Positions 36,080 to 46,466 of a DNA stretch of 64,000 nt are shown in pieces (the first letter of the stretch is position 1; every line of letters starts with the position of its first letter). The translations under genes and the position numbers were made by a program. The notes below the pieces were generated by a model that was not told the origin of the DNA, ran no database searches, and was given only the letters and a program-made list of their open reading frames with translations. Source of the stretch: Mactromeris polynyma (Eukaryota; Mollusca; Bivalvia; Venerida; Mactridae); the NCBI GenBank assembly GCA_032209605.1, contig JASFXZ010000001.1, positions 14,030,256-14,094,255 of the forward strand. The letters are read 5' to 3'.

Positions 36080-36835
36080 CTAGAAATGTGTCCATATGAC
36101 ACAGATGCCCACACTTGCAGCCTTTGACACAAAAGCAAATGCTATTATTCTGCTCATAGTTTGTGAATGGGTATCAACATTACTAAGTGAACATCTCTAC
36201 TGATTATGGTGATAAGTCAAGGGTCATAACTTTGCACTTACTGGGCGTAACCATACATGAAACCCCAGGTGCAGAACTATATAGGTTGGTGAACATTCCT
36301 GTAAAGTATTATGACTCTGGCTCAAATTCTTTTGGAGATATGCGCGACACATGATTACATACTATGTATGATATGTTTTAACTAAGTCAAGGGCCATAAC
36401 TTTGCACTTACTGGGCATAGCCAAACATGAAATCCCAGGTACATAACTAAACATGCTGGTGAATATTCCTGTAAAGTTTTATGACTCTGGCTCATATATT
36501 TTTGGAGATATGAGTGACACAAGATTGCATACTCTGTAGGCTATATTTTTACTAAGTCAAGGGTCATAACTGTGCACTTACTGTGCACAGCCAAACATGA
36601 AACCCCAGATGCACAACTACACATGATGGTGAATATTCCTATAAAGTTTTATGACTCTGGCTCATATACTTTTGGAGATATGAGTGACACGAGATTATGT
36701 GACGGACGGAAGGACGGACGGACAGACGGACGGACGGACGGACAGACGGACAAGGGCAAATATATATGCCCCCCCCCCCCTTTCAGAGTGAAAACAACGG
36801 CGACACTGACCCAAAGGCGAGTAGTCGAACTATTT
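36080..36835 (+). repeat. Dispersed repeat with (ACGG)n and hairpin-polyC end
   Basis: The repeat starts AATGTGTCCATATGACACAG, runs through three diverged blocks of about 170 bp (each with GCCATAACTTTGCACTTACT or a variant) and ends in a (ACGG)n stretch (about 36703-36750). The hairpin GGGCAAATATATATGCCC and a C tract follow. The same organisation is at 58157-58836, and shorter relatives are at 54496-54690. It has no coding capacity. Confidence 0.85.
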
Positions 36836-37269
36836 TTAAAACGCATGACACGGAAAGTTTGATCCAGTTATTATCATGTGACTGACTAATCTACCATACA
36901 GCTGTATATAGCTGTAGATGATATGGCGCTATTAAAATTGAAACAATACATGTATATATTTGGTTGTCTTGTTAAAGCAACAACACGTGTGTATATAGGC
37001 CTATATGTGTGTTCATTTGTACGTAGTGCAAACAGGTAAAAAATTTAAGTCACATTTCCTTAATCACAAATCTGAGACATGTACTTAGCCTAAATAGACC
37101 GACGGAATAGCAAAAGTAACACTTCTATCTCAGTACCGTTGTCAAATAAATCAAATTACATTGAGTTTCGCAATGCCGTTGAACTCGAAACTAAATGAGA
37201 TAATATAGGTCTATGGAGGGAATATCGACCATCAAAGGGAGTTCTGATAACGCGTTTGTCGATGGCCTT
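36836..37269. other. Gene-free stretch
   Basis: No gene, RNA or clear repeat is seen here. Confidence 0.5.
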
Positions 37270-37590
37270 TCTGAAATAATGCATGTAGCTAGGACGTGGG
37301 TTCAATTCAAGTTCGATTTTCCTCGGCTTATTTTTGTAATGGGGCTTTAAGTAAACAGTCAGGGTTATATGGTGGCTTTACCCAGGTAATACGTTGGAGG
37401 AAAACTCCAGATTCCCCTTCTAGAATGTTTGGGCATAGACAGTCACATTCCATAAGCAAGCTAGATACTAGTAGATAGCTTGTTCACATACAAGTTATAT
37501 ACCCCGGATGTGATTCGAAACTACAGCGGTGTGGAGAAAGTGAATGGAAGTCAGCCACCATAACCATTCGACCACGGAGGCTCCAACGGT
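37270..37590 (-). repeat. tRNA-derived SINE (family member 2)
   Basis: On the minus strand a head with GTGGTCGAATGGTTATGGTG and AGTTTCGAATC leads into a body with CTATGCCCAAACATTC. It finishes with AAAGCCCCATTACAAAAATA. Head and body match the SINE at 27908; the terminal word matches 62449-62470. Confidence 0.75.
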
Positions 37591-37879
37591 AATTAAAATA
37601 CTAACAATATGTTTAGAGTAAAAAAGGTTTACTCAAAATTGATAACGTGAAATTGAAACTAATGAAGGCATCTGTCTGCAATATAAATTCTTGGCTAAAC
37701 AAGTCTTATATCATTCATATACACTGTAATTCGATGAATATTCCGTACAATAGATACGTAAATCGTTATTTTCTTTACCACAATTATTTAAAAGCATGGG
37801 ACCACTGTATAAAAATGAAACACACTGAAAGCAATCCTTTAGAAATTGTAAAAGATGTCCACCCACACGTCCCTTTCGG

Positions 37880-38345
37880 AGACCTTAACATTGTATAAAC
37901 GACATGTTTATCCTGTTCTGGTCTCAGCTCTTTCTATTTCGGAACTTCAAAGGTTCCGAACACCATATCCTAATTATATGTATTGGATCCAAATACGGGA
38001 GGAACGTAGTTACGGAAACTGGAGATGGTACAACAAAGGGCGGTTAGGATCGTCGACTAGCTCTGGCTACAAGACAAAAACAAGTGTCACACTCGTGTTG
38101 CAGAAACTTTAAGTTGTTAACAAACATTGGTACACCGACCGTCAACAGTGAATACAAGAGGTTACAACCAGAGGTTGCTCATTATCTATGCCATGACTAA
38201 CTACAAATATGCCTATCCTTCTTCATACACACCACCAGATTCGGAACAGCCTCCCGTCCTCAGTTGCCAGCTACTCCTCAAACGACAGCTTCAGACGGGA
38301 AGTGCAGGCCATAAAGATCCAATAGAAATACTTACTGAGCGTTTT
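37880..38345 (+). pseudogene. Relic of a non-LTR RT C-terminus
   Basis: Reading in the frame of GTATTGGATCCAAAT (about 37980) gives VLDPNTGGT, a stop, then LRKLEMVQQRAVRIV. Further on there is NSLPSSVASYSSNDSFRREV. These are characteristic of the segment after the RT domain of CR1/Jockey-like elements. At least four stops interrupt the frame. No endonuclease or catalytic RT part precedes it, so it is a 3' fragment. Confidence 0.65.
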
Positions 38346-39570
38346 TTGATATTATCTCCGCTGTAAATGGATACATTTAATTGGTATGTTAAAAACTCAC
38401 GCAAGATAGTATTGCACCACACATGTGACGCACAGTACAGTATACACCAGCAGTCGGTGGCTGTACTGATCCAGAAGGATAAGAGGATACCACCACATGC
38501 AAGCTACTATATTGTTATTTATTTACTTGATGTTACACGTAGCTCATCTCAGACAGGGGCGATTTACAGAATATTTGGGAAAAGTTCACCGCAAATCGTG
38601 AACCTTACCGATACATGGTGTGTCACCCGATACATGTGTCCTACGCCGCGTAAAGCATTCTAGACAGGTTTAATATCGAACCTCCAATAACCACCGTGTA
38701 CTTTTGATATCGTCAGTATAATGTATATTTTATCTCTTGATAATATCATAATTTACTCGATCTAGTTATCCGATATTTCTTGTAAATTTAGGGGCCCTAT
38801 GCCTCGAGTAAACATTACAACAATATAATCTCACGACAATATTTCAGCGTGCAACTGCAACAAAGCGGCGTAAATTTACGATAACGTTTATGTAATAGGT
38901 TTTTAGGCAATTGTTGTAAGTAATCGCAAGCAGTCCATGATATCAATTTGTTCAAATGATTGTCATTGTCGTTCTCTTTCCGACACAGGCTCGGGAGACA
39001 TATTTTATGAGTTATATAGTAGTCGGACACTATTTTCGGATGTTACTCTAATATTCTACTGGTTCATGTCAAGGGGATTGGCATTGCAATTGCTACAAAT
39101 AATGCAACACAAATTTCTGGGAATTCAATACATTCTTACCCAAATCATTTGCATAATATAAATGATAAGAGTAACAAGAATAAATTGGGTGTTTAATATT
39201 ATGCCTTTGTGCACTGCTATAGCTGTTATAGGCCAAAATTAAGTGACATTTCAGGTAAAAAAGGGTCCTTCACTAAAAATATATCCAAAATATATTATTC
39301 AAAAACATTTTAAGTTTAATATCATACCAACATTATTATCCATTATCATAGTAAGATGGTACGAGAACTTATTTATTCTAGATTTTATCAACAAAATAGA
39401 AATTTGATGTTGTATTTTGGTCAAACGAGTGCCATTTATAGTCAAGTCAGTATCGGTATATCGACGATTTGTCGATATTTGCATAGGAATAATATCTTAT
39501 GATTCAGAAGATCTATGTGTAATGATGTATATTTTTTAACTCTCAATCATGTCAATGGACAGGGAGTTAA
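38346..39570. other. Gene-free stretch
   Basis: AT-rich sequence with only short chance frames. No repeat family or RNA gene was recognised. Confidence 0.5.
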
Positions 39571-40844
39571 CAGGCCCGGATCCACCGGGGGGGGGGGGGG
39601 GGGGGGGGGCAAGGGGGCCTTGGCCCCCCCCAGTCGGCTGTGGAGTGTCCTTTTTCTATTCCTAAATACAAAATTATATCAACTACTATTTTAGCTTTTT
39701 AAATGCAATACATCGATTTATGGTCGATTTCCTCTTGTATACTACCAGTATAGCCGAAGCAAGTGCCATAAAATTTGGCCCCATGTTGTGCTCATTGACC
39801 TTGAGACTGAAGCAGTAGCCATAAAATTTGGCCCCCTGTTGTGTTGATTGGCCTTGAGACCGTCTAGAAGAATAGTATGCTCACTCTATATCAGCCAGGC
39901 GCTTTCAATTTCCTTATCATGCATATATATACATAAGTTGAAAGCGTCTGTATAACACAGATTATTGAACATCATACGTACAGAGGTCTGTCGTGGTGGT
40001 GTTTAGTGATAAAGTGGGGAGTTGTAAAAATTTCAAACCTGATATTAGCTCTGCTGAATTCATTTAAGTTTTCTTAAAATAGTTTTAATCAATTCAATAA
40101 TTTATGGAAGGGTATGTAATACTTGGGCCTGAAGTTTTGCAAAAAAAAAATTAAAACAAAATCCCGAATAAGCCTCCTTTCATATTAATTTTCACATTTT
40201 CTTAAAAATTTGTTTAAAAAGAATTATCATGTAATACTAGTAGGTACAATAATGATAATTTGAGATCACAAGAAGTTTCTTTTTTTCATCTTTAATTTTC
40301 TGCTGCCGCGCAGCCGTCATCAAAATTAATGTTGTTTAGTCACAATAAGTATTCATGACTAGTGTACGGTTCTTTTGTTTTCAAAAACTTTGCCTTTGGG
40401 TGGCATTTTATGTCGTCTGTCAATGTTGTTAACGATGAATCGTCAACAAGTGGACATTGGTAAAACATATTAGAACTCGTATGAATTGGTCGTTTTGCGT
40501 TTTTTTAACAAGATAATACTAGTGGAATTCTCATGAATAAGACTTCAAATTTTAGACCCCGAAATGCACAAGGAGCAACCCTTTCATACCTATATAGTAA
40601 AAAAATTTGTAAAAAGTTGGTACTTGTATAATTTGGTCGATTTTGTATTTTTAACAAAATAATACTAGTGCAATTATCATGAATGAGTCCTCAAATTTTA
40701 GACCCCGAAATGCACCAGAAGCCACCATTTCATACCTATATTGTTAAAATCTTCCGTGGGGGATTCCCCGGACCCCCCTTCAGGGAGGGATTATTGGTCC
40801 TCATGATTGGCCCCCCCAGTCTTGAATTTCTGGATCCGGGCCTG
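39571..40844. mobile_element. 1.27-kb TIR element with GTTAA target duplication
   Basis: CAGGCCCGGATCCA at 39571 and its reverse complement ending at 40844 form a perfect 14-bp terminal inverted repeat. GTTAA flanks both sides (39566-39570 and 40845-40849). Both ends carry G-rich tracts just inside. The interior has two tandem blocks near 39757-39865 (CATAAAATTTGGCCCC) and no transposase. CAGG-type ends with a DNA-transposon architecture recall hAT-like elements, but a 5-bp duplication is shorter than the usual 8 bp, so superfamily assignment is open. A truncated relative is at 16398-17010. Confidence 0.8.
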
Positions 40845-40849
40845 GTTAA

Positions 40850-42416
40850 TTCGGCAGCACCACTTACCCAAATATACCCAAATACTCTTCAAATATACCC
40901 AAATACGGTATTATATTGACATATTATTATCCCTAATTGCCAACAGATTGTTAATTGAGCAATTTTGCAATACTGATAATTGAAATAAAAGACAAATAAC
41001 CATTTATGGAAAAATTGTAATAATGAAATTTACATACAAATTTCATTGTATTTATATCATAGACTATTTCCAGTTATGTAGGGTCTTATTGGCTTCCTAT
41101 CAATGTCATGTAGCACTTTCCGACACGATTCTATGTTGCTCTTTTTCCTCTAATTTTGAACCATCAAACAAGGCCAGCAGGGAAAATTCATTTCCAAAAG
41201 TTCAATTGATGCTTTCTTCACCGGATAAGGTCAAAAATAGTCATGGCCCATTCTCGTCAGCTCTCGGATATTTCCCTACCACTTCGTTATTCTAATAACA
41301 CCCTCTAGTGTATGTAAGGTGGAGCACTATGTGGCAAAACTCATCATTTTGTGCGGTCAAGAATTAGTTCTCGTAAAAAGGATTTATAATTTCAATAACT
41401 TCGATAAATTCACGTAAGAGATGGATTATCGTTTGTTTCTATCTAGAGCAGATTTCACCGAGATTCGGTGTAATGGCTGCGCAACATACACGGTTAATTA
41501 ACACGGTCAATTATATACAAATAAAAAATTAGACGAAATTTTTGGTGAGTGAAAAACCCAGATTCCGGAACCTGTTTTAATCGGGATAAATGACACATGC
41601 GAAAATTCTTTCGTGCACGTCGATTTCATACAATATATTATTTTGCAAACTTATTGTGGACAATGTTTAGGAAAGATTACGCGATGAACATTTTATCGAA
41701 TATTGAGCGTTTAAAGGTGATTTTCATTAATTTGTTAGTTCAAAACGACATTCTACAGTACTTTTAACTGTTTCTACGTCAAATAATGATATAATTCGCG
41801 GATTCTAAAATATCCGAAATTGCTACATGACATTGCATAGGGCCCGTTTAGACGTTACATGCAAAGTGAAAGAAAAATGTAAAATAACATAATGAATGTT
41901 TTTGGTTAAATGGGCATGTAAACATCTAATATTTTGGACTAGGAATGCAACGGTATATAAATTAGTCTTAAACTTCTGGTAACTACAACTCATTAAACAA
42001 TCGAGGTTGTTTTCATTTGTATTGATTAATTCAAAATCTGTATTGATATCATATCAACTTAAATTTGTAACAATAACATGTTGATTCTTTTAATGACACC
42101 CCTGATTGGCTCCAGATTCTTTACACTGTGGTTATGATTACTGACCCATAATAATACAATCATTATAAAGATTTGTATTCTAGGATTGATCAATCCTCCC
42201 ATAGGCTACAATTATTGGGAGTTTTTGTCACTGGGTGATGTAGTGATTTGAAAAAAATGAATATACTAAACTTAATGAAAAGAATAGTAACTCTGCTTGT
42301 TCATATTTCCAACATCATCCCTGTTATATTGGCTTGTAACAAATCCAACTTATTGATCAAAAACATGTATAAACTAATAATATACACATTTTACTTTAAA
42401 AACTGTCCAAAATCTG
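40850..42416. other. Gene-free stretch
   Basis: A short CCCAAATA repeat is at about 40867-40905. The open frame at 41023-41295 has no recognisable domain. Nothing else stands out. Confidence 0.5.
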
Positions 42417-42587
42417 CAAAGTTTAACCAGGTAAGACTGTAGTCATGAACATATTTTGTAAAGATACCACCATGCAAAGTTTAACCAGGTAAGACTGTAG
42501 TCATGAACATATTTTGTAAAGATACCACCATGCAAAGTTTAACCAGGTATGACTGTAGTCATGAACATTTTGTAAAGATACCACCAT
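42417..42587. repeat. 58-bp tandem repeat, 3 copies
   Basis: Three nearly identical copies of a unit with CAAAGTTTAACCAGGTAAGA and GATACCACCATG. The third copy has a 4-bp deletion (GAACATTTTG for GAACATATTTTG) and one substitution. Confidence 0.9.
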
Positions 42588-42761
42588 TGACGTGGATCTT
42601 GTTCAGCTCTCAGATTATAGAAGCATCTTAAAGATTCACATTTTCACTTCAAAACGGATGTAATTACAAAACGACATTAAAACTGTTAGGCTTTTTAATG
42701 GTAATGACAACAACAAACTAATACTATTTATTTATCACTCTTGATTTGACCATATAATATA

Positions 42762-44194
42762 CGAGGGTTGTTCGGGAAGTTCGCGGAATTGTGTTATAAT
42801 TTTTTAAAGGGACCGAATAATGAAAACAAAAATAACAGTGATAAATATCTATTTTCGACTGCTTAATTGCCAGAATTTCATTAAATTACAATAAACAATA
42901 AACTTTTACATGAAAGTCAAACATACCGACTTTTATCACTTTGCCGCACGGTAAGTAACGTTGACGTCAAAAGTTAACAAAATTAAGGAACCGATCAGTT
43001 TTCTCAACGTAATCCTCATGCGTTGCAATGCACTTGTGGTGTCGATATATCCACTTAGTGAATGTTTGTTTATACCATTCACTGTCGACGGTATTTGCAG
43101 CACCACATCTTACAGTAATCCGTAACTCAGCCGATGTCGCAAACCGCTGCCCCCTCAGTTTGGCTTTCAACTCGGGAAATACGCAGAAGTCTATAGGGGC
43201 GAGATCTGGACCGTAGGGCGGATGCTCCAGCAGTTCGAAACATCTCTTTTCCACAACTTCTCTGGAGTCTTCCCTTTTTCGGGGTTGGGGTACTATGAGT
43301 TTTCCAGACGGAAGATTGGCGTGTAGTCTCGGGGTCGAAATAGTGTTACCAAGTCTCATCCGTTTTCCCCTCCGATTCATAACGCTGCGGAAATTAAAGT
43401 GAGCATTCCACTCTACGGCACCTGTCTTGCTCTTTAAGGATATGTGGTATCCATTGCGCTGACACCTTCGACATTCCCAAATCTTTGTTAAGTATTTTAT
43501 GAATCACAGATTTTGTCATTCCTAATTCCTCTGCTATGGCCCTGACTGTCAAACGTCTATCGCCATTCAAAAGGTTGCGCACTCGATCTTTGTTTTAGTT
43601 GCTACGTCGGATGGCCGACCTGGCCTCTCGTCATCTTCGATGGATTTCCTTCCGTTCCTAAATCTATCATGCCATTTGTACACAAATGTTTTCCCACATT
43701 TCGGGAGTGTGTCGGACTCAGCAATCAACCCTAGTGTCTCTGCTGGTGATTTCTTTAAACGAACGCAAAACTTTACGACGCTGCGTAATTCCATATCACC
43801 AGTCGACGTCATGCTTCCTTGCGACCAACGTTACGAAAACCGGATGCTGACTAGTAACTACTGAAGATAACGTTTTCAATTTTTCAGGAAATGACGTCAA
43901 GACGTGACTAAGGTCACAAATTTTTAGCGCCAATTTAACACTTCAAATTATGGCGCTACAATGTTATATAAATTTAACCGCTTTCGAAAATTTGAGTTAA
44001 TTTTGACCTGCGTCAAAGTAACACATATGTGTTGTCATGGATACCAGAAAACTAGATTTAGCGTTTGATGAAATATGCCAAATTTGTTCACTCAATTTAA
44101 ATTGCATCAGACTATTGGTACCAATGTACATCCATTTTGAACGACATTTGGTTTTTTTATGATACAATTCCGCGAACTTCCCGGACAACCCTCG
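42762..44194 (-). mobile_element. Mariner-type transposon, inactive
   Basis: The element begins CGAGGGTTGTTCGGGAAGTT and ends with the reverse complement (AACTTCCCGGACAACCCTCG) carrying one mismatch. The inverted match extends to about 31 bp. TA lies on each side, as expected for Tc1/mariner insertion. The transposase frame on the minus strand is broken. Confidence 0.92.
42967..43812 (-). pseudogene. Mariner transposase remnant
   Basis: Three frames carry the order expected of a mariner transposase. 43812-43567 has the first helix-turn-helix region, with FVYKWHDRFRNGR and DDERPGRPS. 43582-43394 has the second DNA-binding part, with GDRRLTVRAIAEELGM. 43380-42967 has the end of the catalytic domain, with EHPPYGPDLAPIDF. 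The segment that should hold the first catalytic Asp and the usual HDNARPH motif is missing between the second and third parts. The remaining length (about 280 codons) is short of the roughly 345 typical for mariner transposases. An internal deletion plus frameshifts made it inactive. Confidence 0.88.
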
Positions 44195-45691
44195 TATGTA
44201 TGTTAAATAAACTAGTTGAGGAAATTGAATTTTAAGGAAAAGGATAAGATTTTACTTAAGATACATGTTTCTGTAACATTGCCCCAGATAAACTCATTGT
44301 GCATACATTGGCAAGTATCAGCACAAACGATGCTACTCTGGAAAATCAGATCTGAATTCTTAAGTAATGCCACACAGTTTCTCCATTTAATGCTTTCGTT
44401 TTGACACCTGTTTAGTTCTCCCTACATTGAGCAATTTGTAAACCTGGGTCATCATTGTTAAAATTGATATTGCATGTTCAAGTGTGTTAGTTTTTATTAA
44501 TTTCCACAACAAAATTATTGGTTTCTCCGTCAAACAAAAAATGATAAGATTATAGTTAACACTAGATAAAATTTGTACCTGGGCCATCCTTAAAAATCGT
44601 TTGTTTGCTGTAACCATACCTACTCCTGAAAATTAACCCTACTCAAAAACTGTTTAAGGTTAGAAACAAACAATTTATGAGCTCTTTATGAGAAACTTGA
44701 ATTACTGTAAAAAGCAATAAATAAAACAACCTACCAAAGTACCCACCTGAACATTGCTGGGAGGATTATGCCAAACAATTTCTTAAGGATGACCCTACAC
44801 GCTTTGCTGTAATTGTTTCATAGCACAAGGCATGTTTCTCAATGAAATCTCTGTCTGAAAGCATTCTTAATAGGCAAAAAAATGTATATAACTATTTTAT
44901 ACAGTCACCATCTTGTATTTATATAATATAATGAAATCATGGATTGATTAAAAAATTTCTTTACTTTTATAGAACAAAGTTTTTTCACAAAAGAATATGC
45001 ACTTGCCCATTCTGGTTGGCACATATGAATTTCTATCAGCTGGAATTATAGTTACCAGCCCTGGACTTTGGGTGAGTTGGTCTAGTGAAGTCTCTGTCCA
45101 GGGAATAAATGTGTATTCAGCTAATATCATTCAGACCTCTAAAATGGTTTTATGTTTGATTAATAAGTACACTAACATCCCTGATCTCGAATTTGAACTA
45201 TACCTCTGTTCTGAAAACACAACACATATAAACATTATCAAATTTCATGATAACATCTTAATCAATATAGTTGAATATATAAGCCAATATTGGTGGCATA
45301 CATATCGTATCCATTTAAACGTTTATGCATGTGTTGGCTATATTTGGCCAAAATTACAACCAAGATAATGGACATAATGGCTATTTCGTGCTTAAATGTC
45401 AATGCAAAGTAAATCATGACCATTGTACTTTATAAAATCCCGTTAATTGTCTGGAGATATAATCAAAATATTTTAATCATTCTTTTTAAAAGAAATCTAT
45501 TTTGTATTATTTATTTGGCCTAGAAGATTCTTTTTGTTAACACATTTGCACATCCCACCTTCGAAATAAGACCTATTTATTGTATTGACAGTTGTTCAGT
45601 AAATTTTAAGTGTTTTTGTCATGCATGATTTTAGAGGAATATATTATTATGTAACTCTAGAGTATTGGTATAAATACATTGCAAAAATATC

Positions 45692-45830
45692 GCATCAATT
45701 ATTTAGTTATTGAGATGACATTTTGTAACAAAATGATGTTATTTTCATAATGCATATTAGGCATCAATTATTTAGTTGTTGAGATGACATTTTGTAACAA
45801 AATGATGTTATTTTCATAATGCATATTAGG
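45692..45830. repeat. ~69-bp direct duplication
   Basis: Two adjacent, nearly identical copies each contain TGACATTTTGTAACAAAATG, whose halves ACATTTTGT and ACAAAATG form an internal hairpin. Confidence 0.9.
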
Positions 45831-45837
45831 CCTGTTC

Positions 45838-45910
45838 GGTTATCTCAGGGGGTAGCGCACTAGCCTGCCTATCTTGAGGTCACAGGTTGGAATCCTGGTT
45901 GAGGTTCTAT
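45838..45910 (+). repeat. tRNA-like SINE head
   Basis: An A-box-like TCTCAGGGGGTAGCGCACTA and a B-box-like GGTTGGAATCCTGG lie 35-40 bp apart, as in a tRNA. The acceptor stem does not pair, so it is a tRNA-derived SINE rather than a tRNA gene. Confidence 0.5.
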
Positions 45911-46466
45911 GTTCTTTGTAACAATTTGACTGACAATAACACGTCCAAAATCATTTGTCCTTCACCTCTGATCCATATAGGGAAGTTCCAATCGCTCTCA
46001 GCACTGGTTGGTTCTTGTAGACATCTGGTTTGTCATCTGAGATATGACATAACTGAGATATGGTTGAAAATCACACCAAACATAATACATAATAAATATT
46101 ATATTTCTTTTTTGTTAAATACTAATTTGCTGTTACTATATAAATCCTATAGCATCAATACAAACATGTGAAAACAGTGTGGAAAGTGATTGTCATTACT
46201 TTTTGATGAGCTGTCAAATTAAATTTGCGAGGATGATTTCCATCAATTGGCTCGAGAATAAAATCTGCAGTACTAATCTGTTACAATGGGTCCTTTCGAT
46301 TATTCACATTCTGGATAATATGCAGTCATTGCATCTTATTCTTGGATTTATATTTCAAAAATACAGTTTTGAAAATGTCATGTCTTAATATTTTGCTTAC
46401 CTTGTGATGATTATTTATTTTCCATTGCAGGTTAATTGGTCTTCAAGCAGTGAAAATATTACCAAA

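Larger units (their letters stand above)
42612..44290. mobile_element. MITE disrupted by a mariner element
   Basis: The flanks of the mariner (42612-42761 and 44195-44290) together match the uninterrupted element at 62123-62392. The left flank shares AGAAGCATCTTAA and TCACTCTTGATTTGACCA. The right flank shares TGTATGTTAAATAAAC and TTTCTGTAACATTGCCCC. The outer ends are degraded inverted repeats (GATTATAGAAGCATCTTAA against the right-hand TTAAGATACATG). Confidence 0.8.
44291..46430. other. Gene-free stretch before ERCC2
   Basis: The stretch contains a direct duplication of about 69 bp (45692-45830) and a tRNA-like SINE head (45838-45910). A 123-codon frame at 44997-45368 has no recognisable domain. 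The 5' UTR exon(s) and promoter of ERCC2 should lie here or further left but could not be placed. Confidence 0.45.

Noticed and set aside
44997..45368. 123-codon open frame
   Set aside because: No recognisable domain, no splice context and ordinary AT-rich composition; treated as a chance frame.
46404..46466. Upstream in-frame ATG extending ERCC2 by 21 residues
   Set aside because: The extension spans a strong splice acceptor (TCCATTGCAG) and lacks conservation; [16 protein letters not shown] is the standard XPD start.
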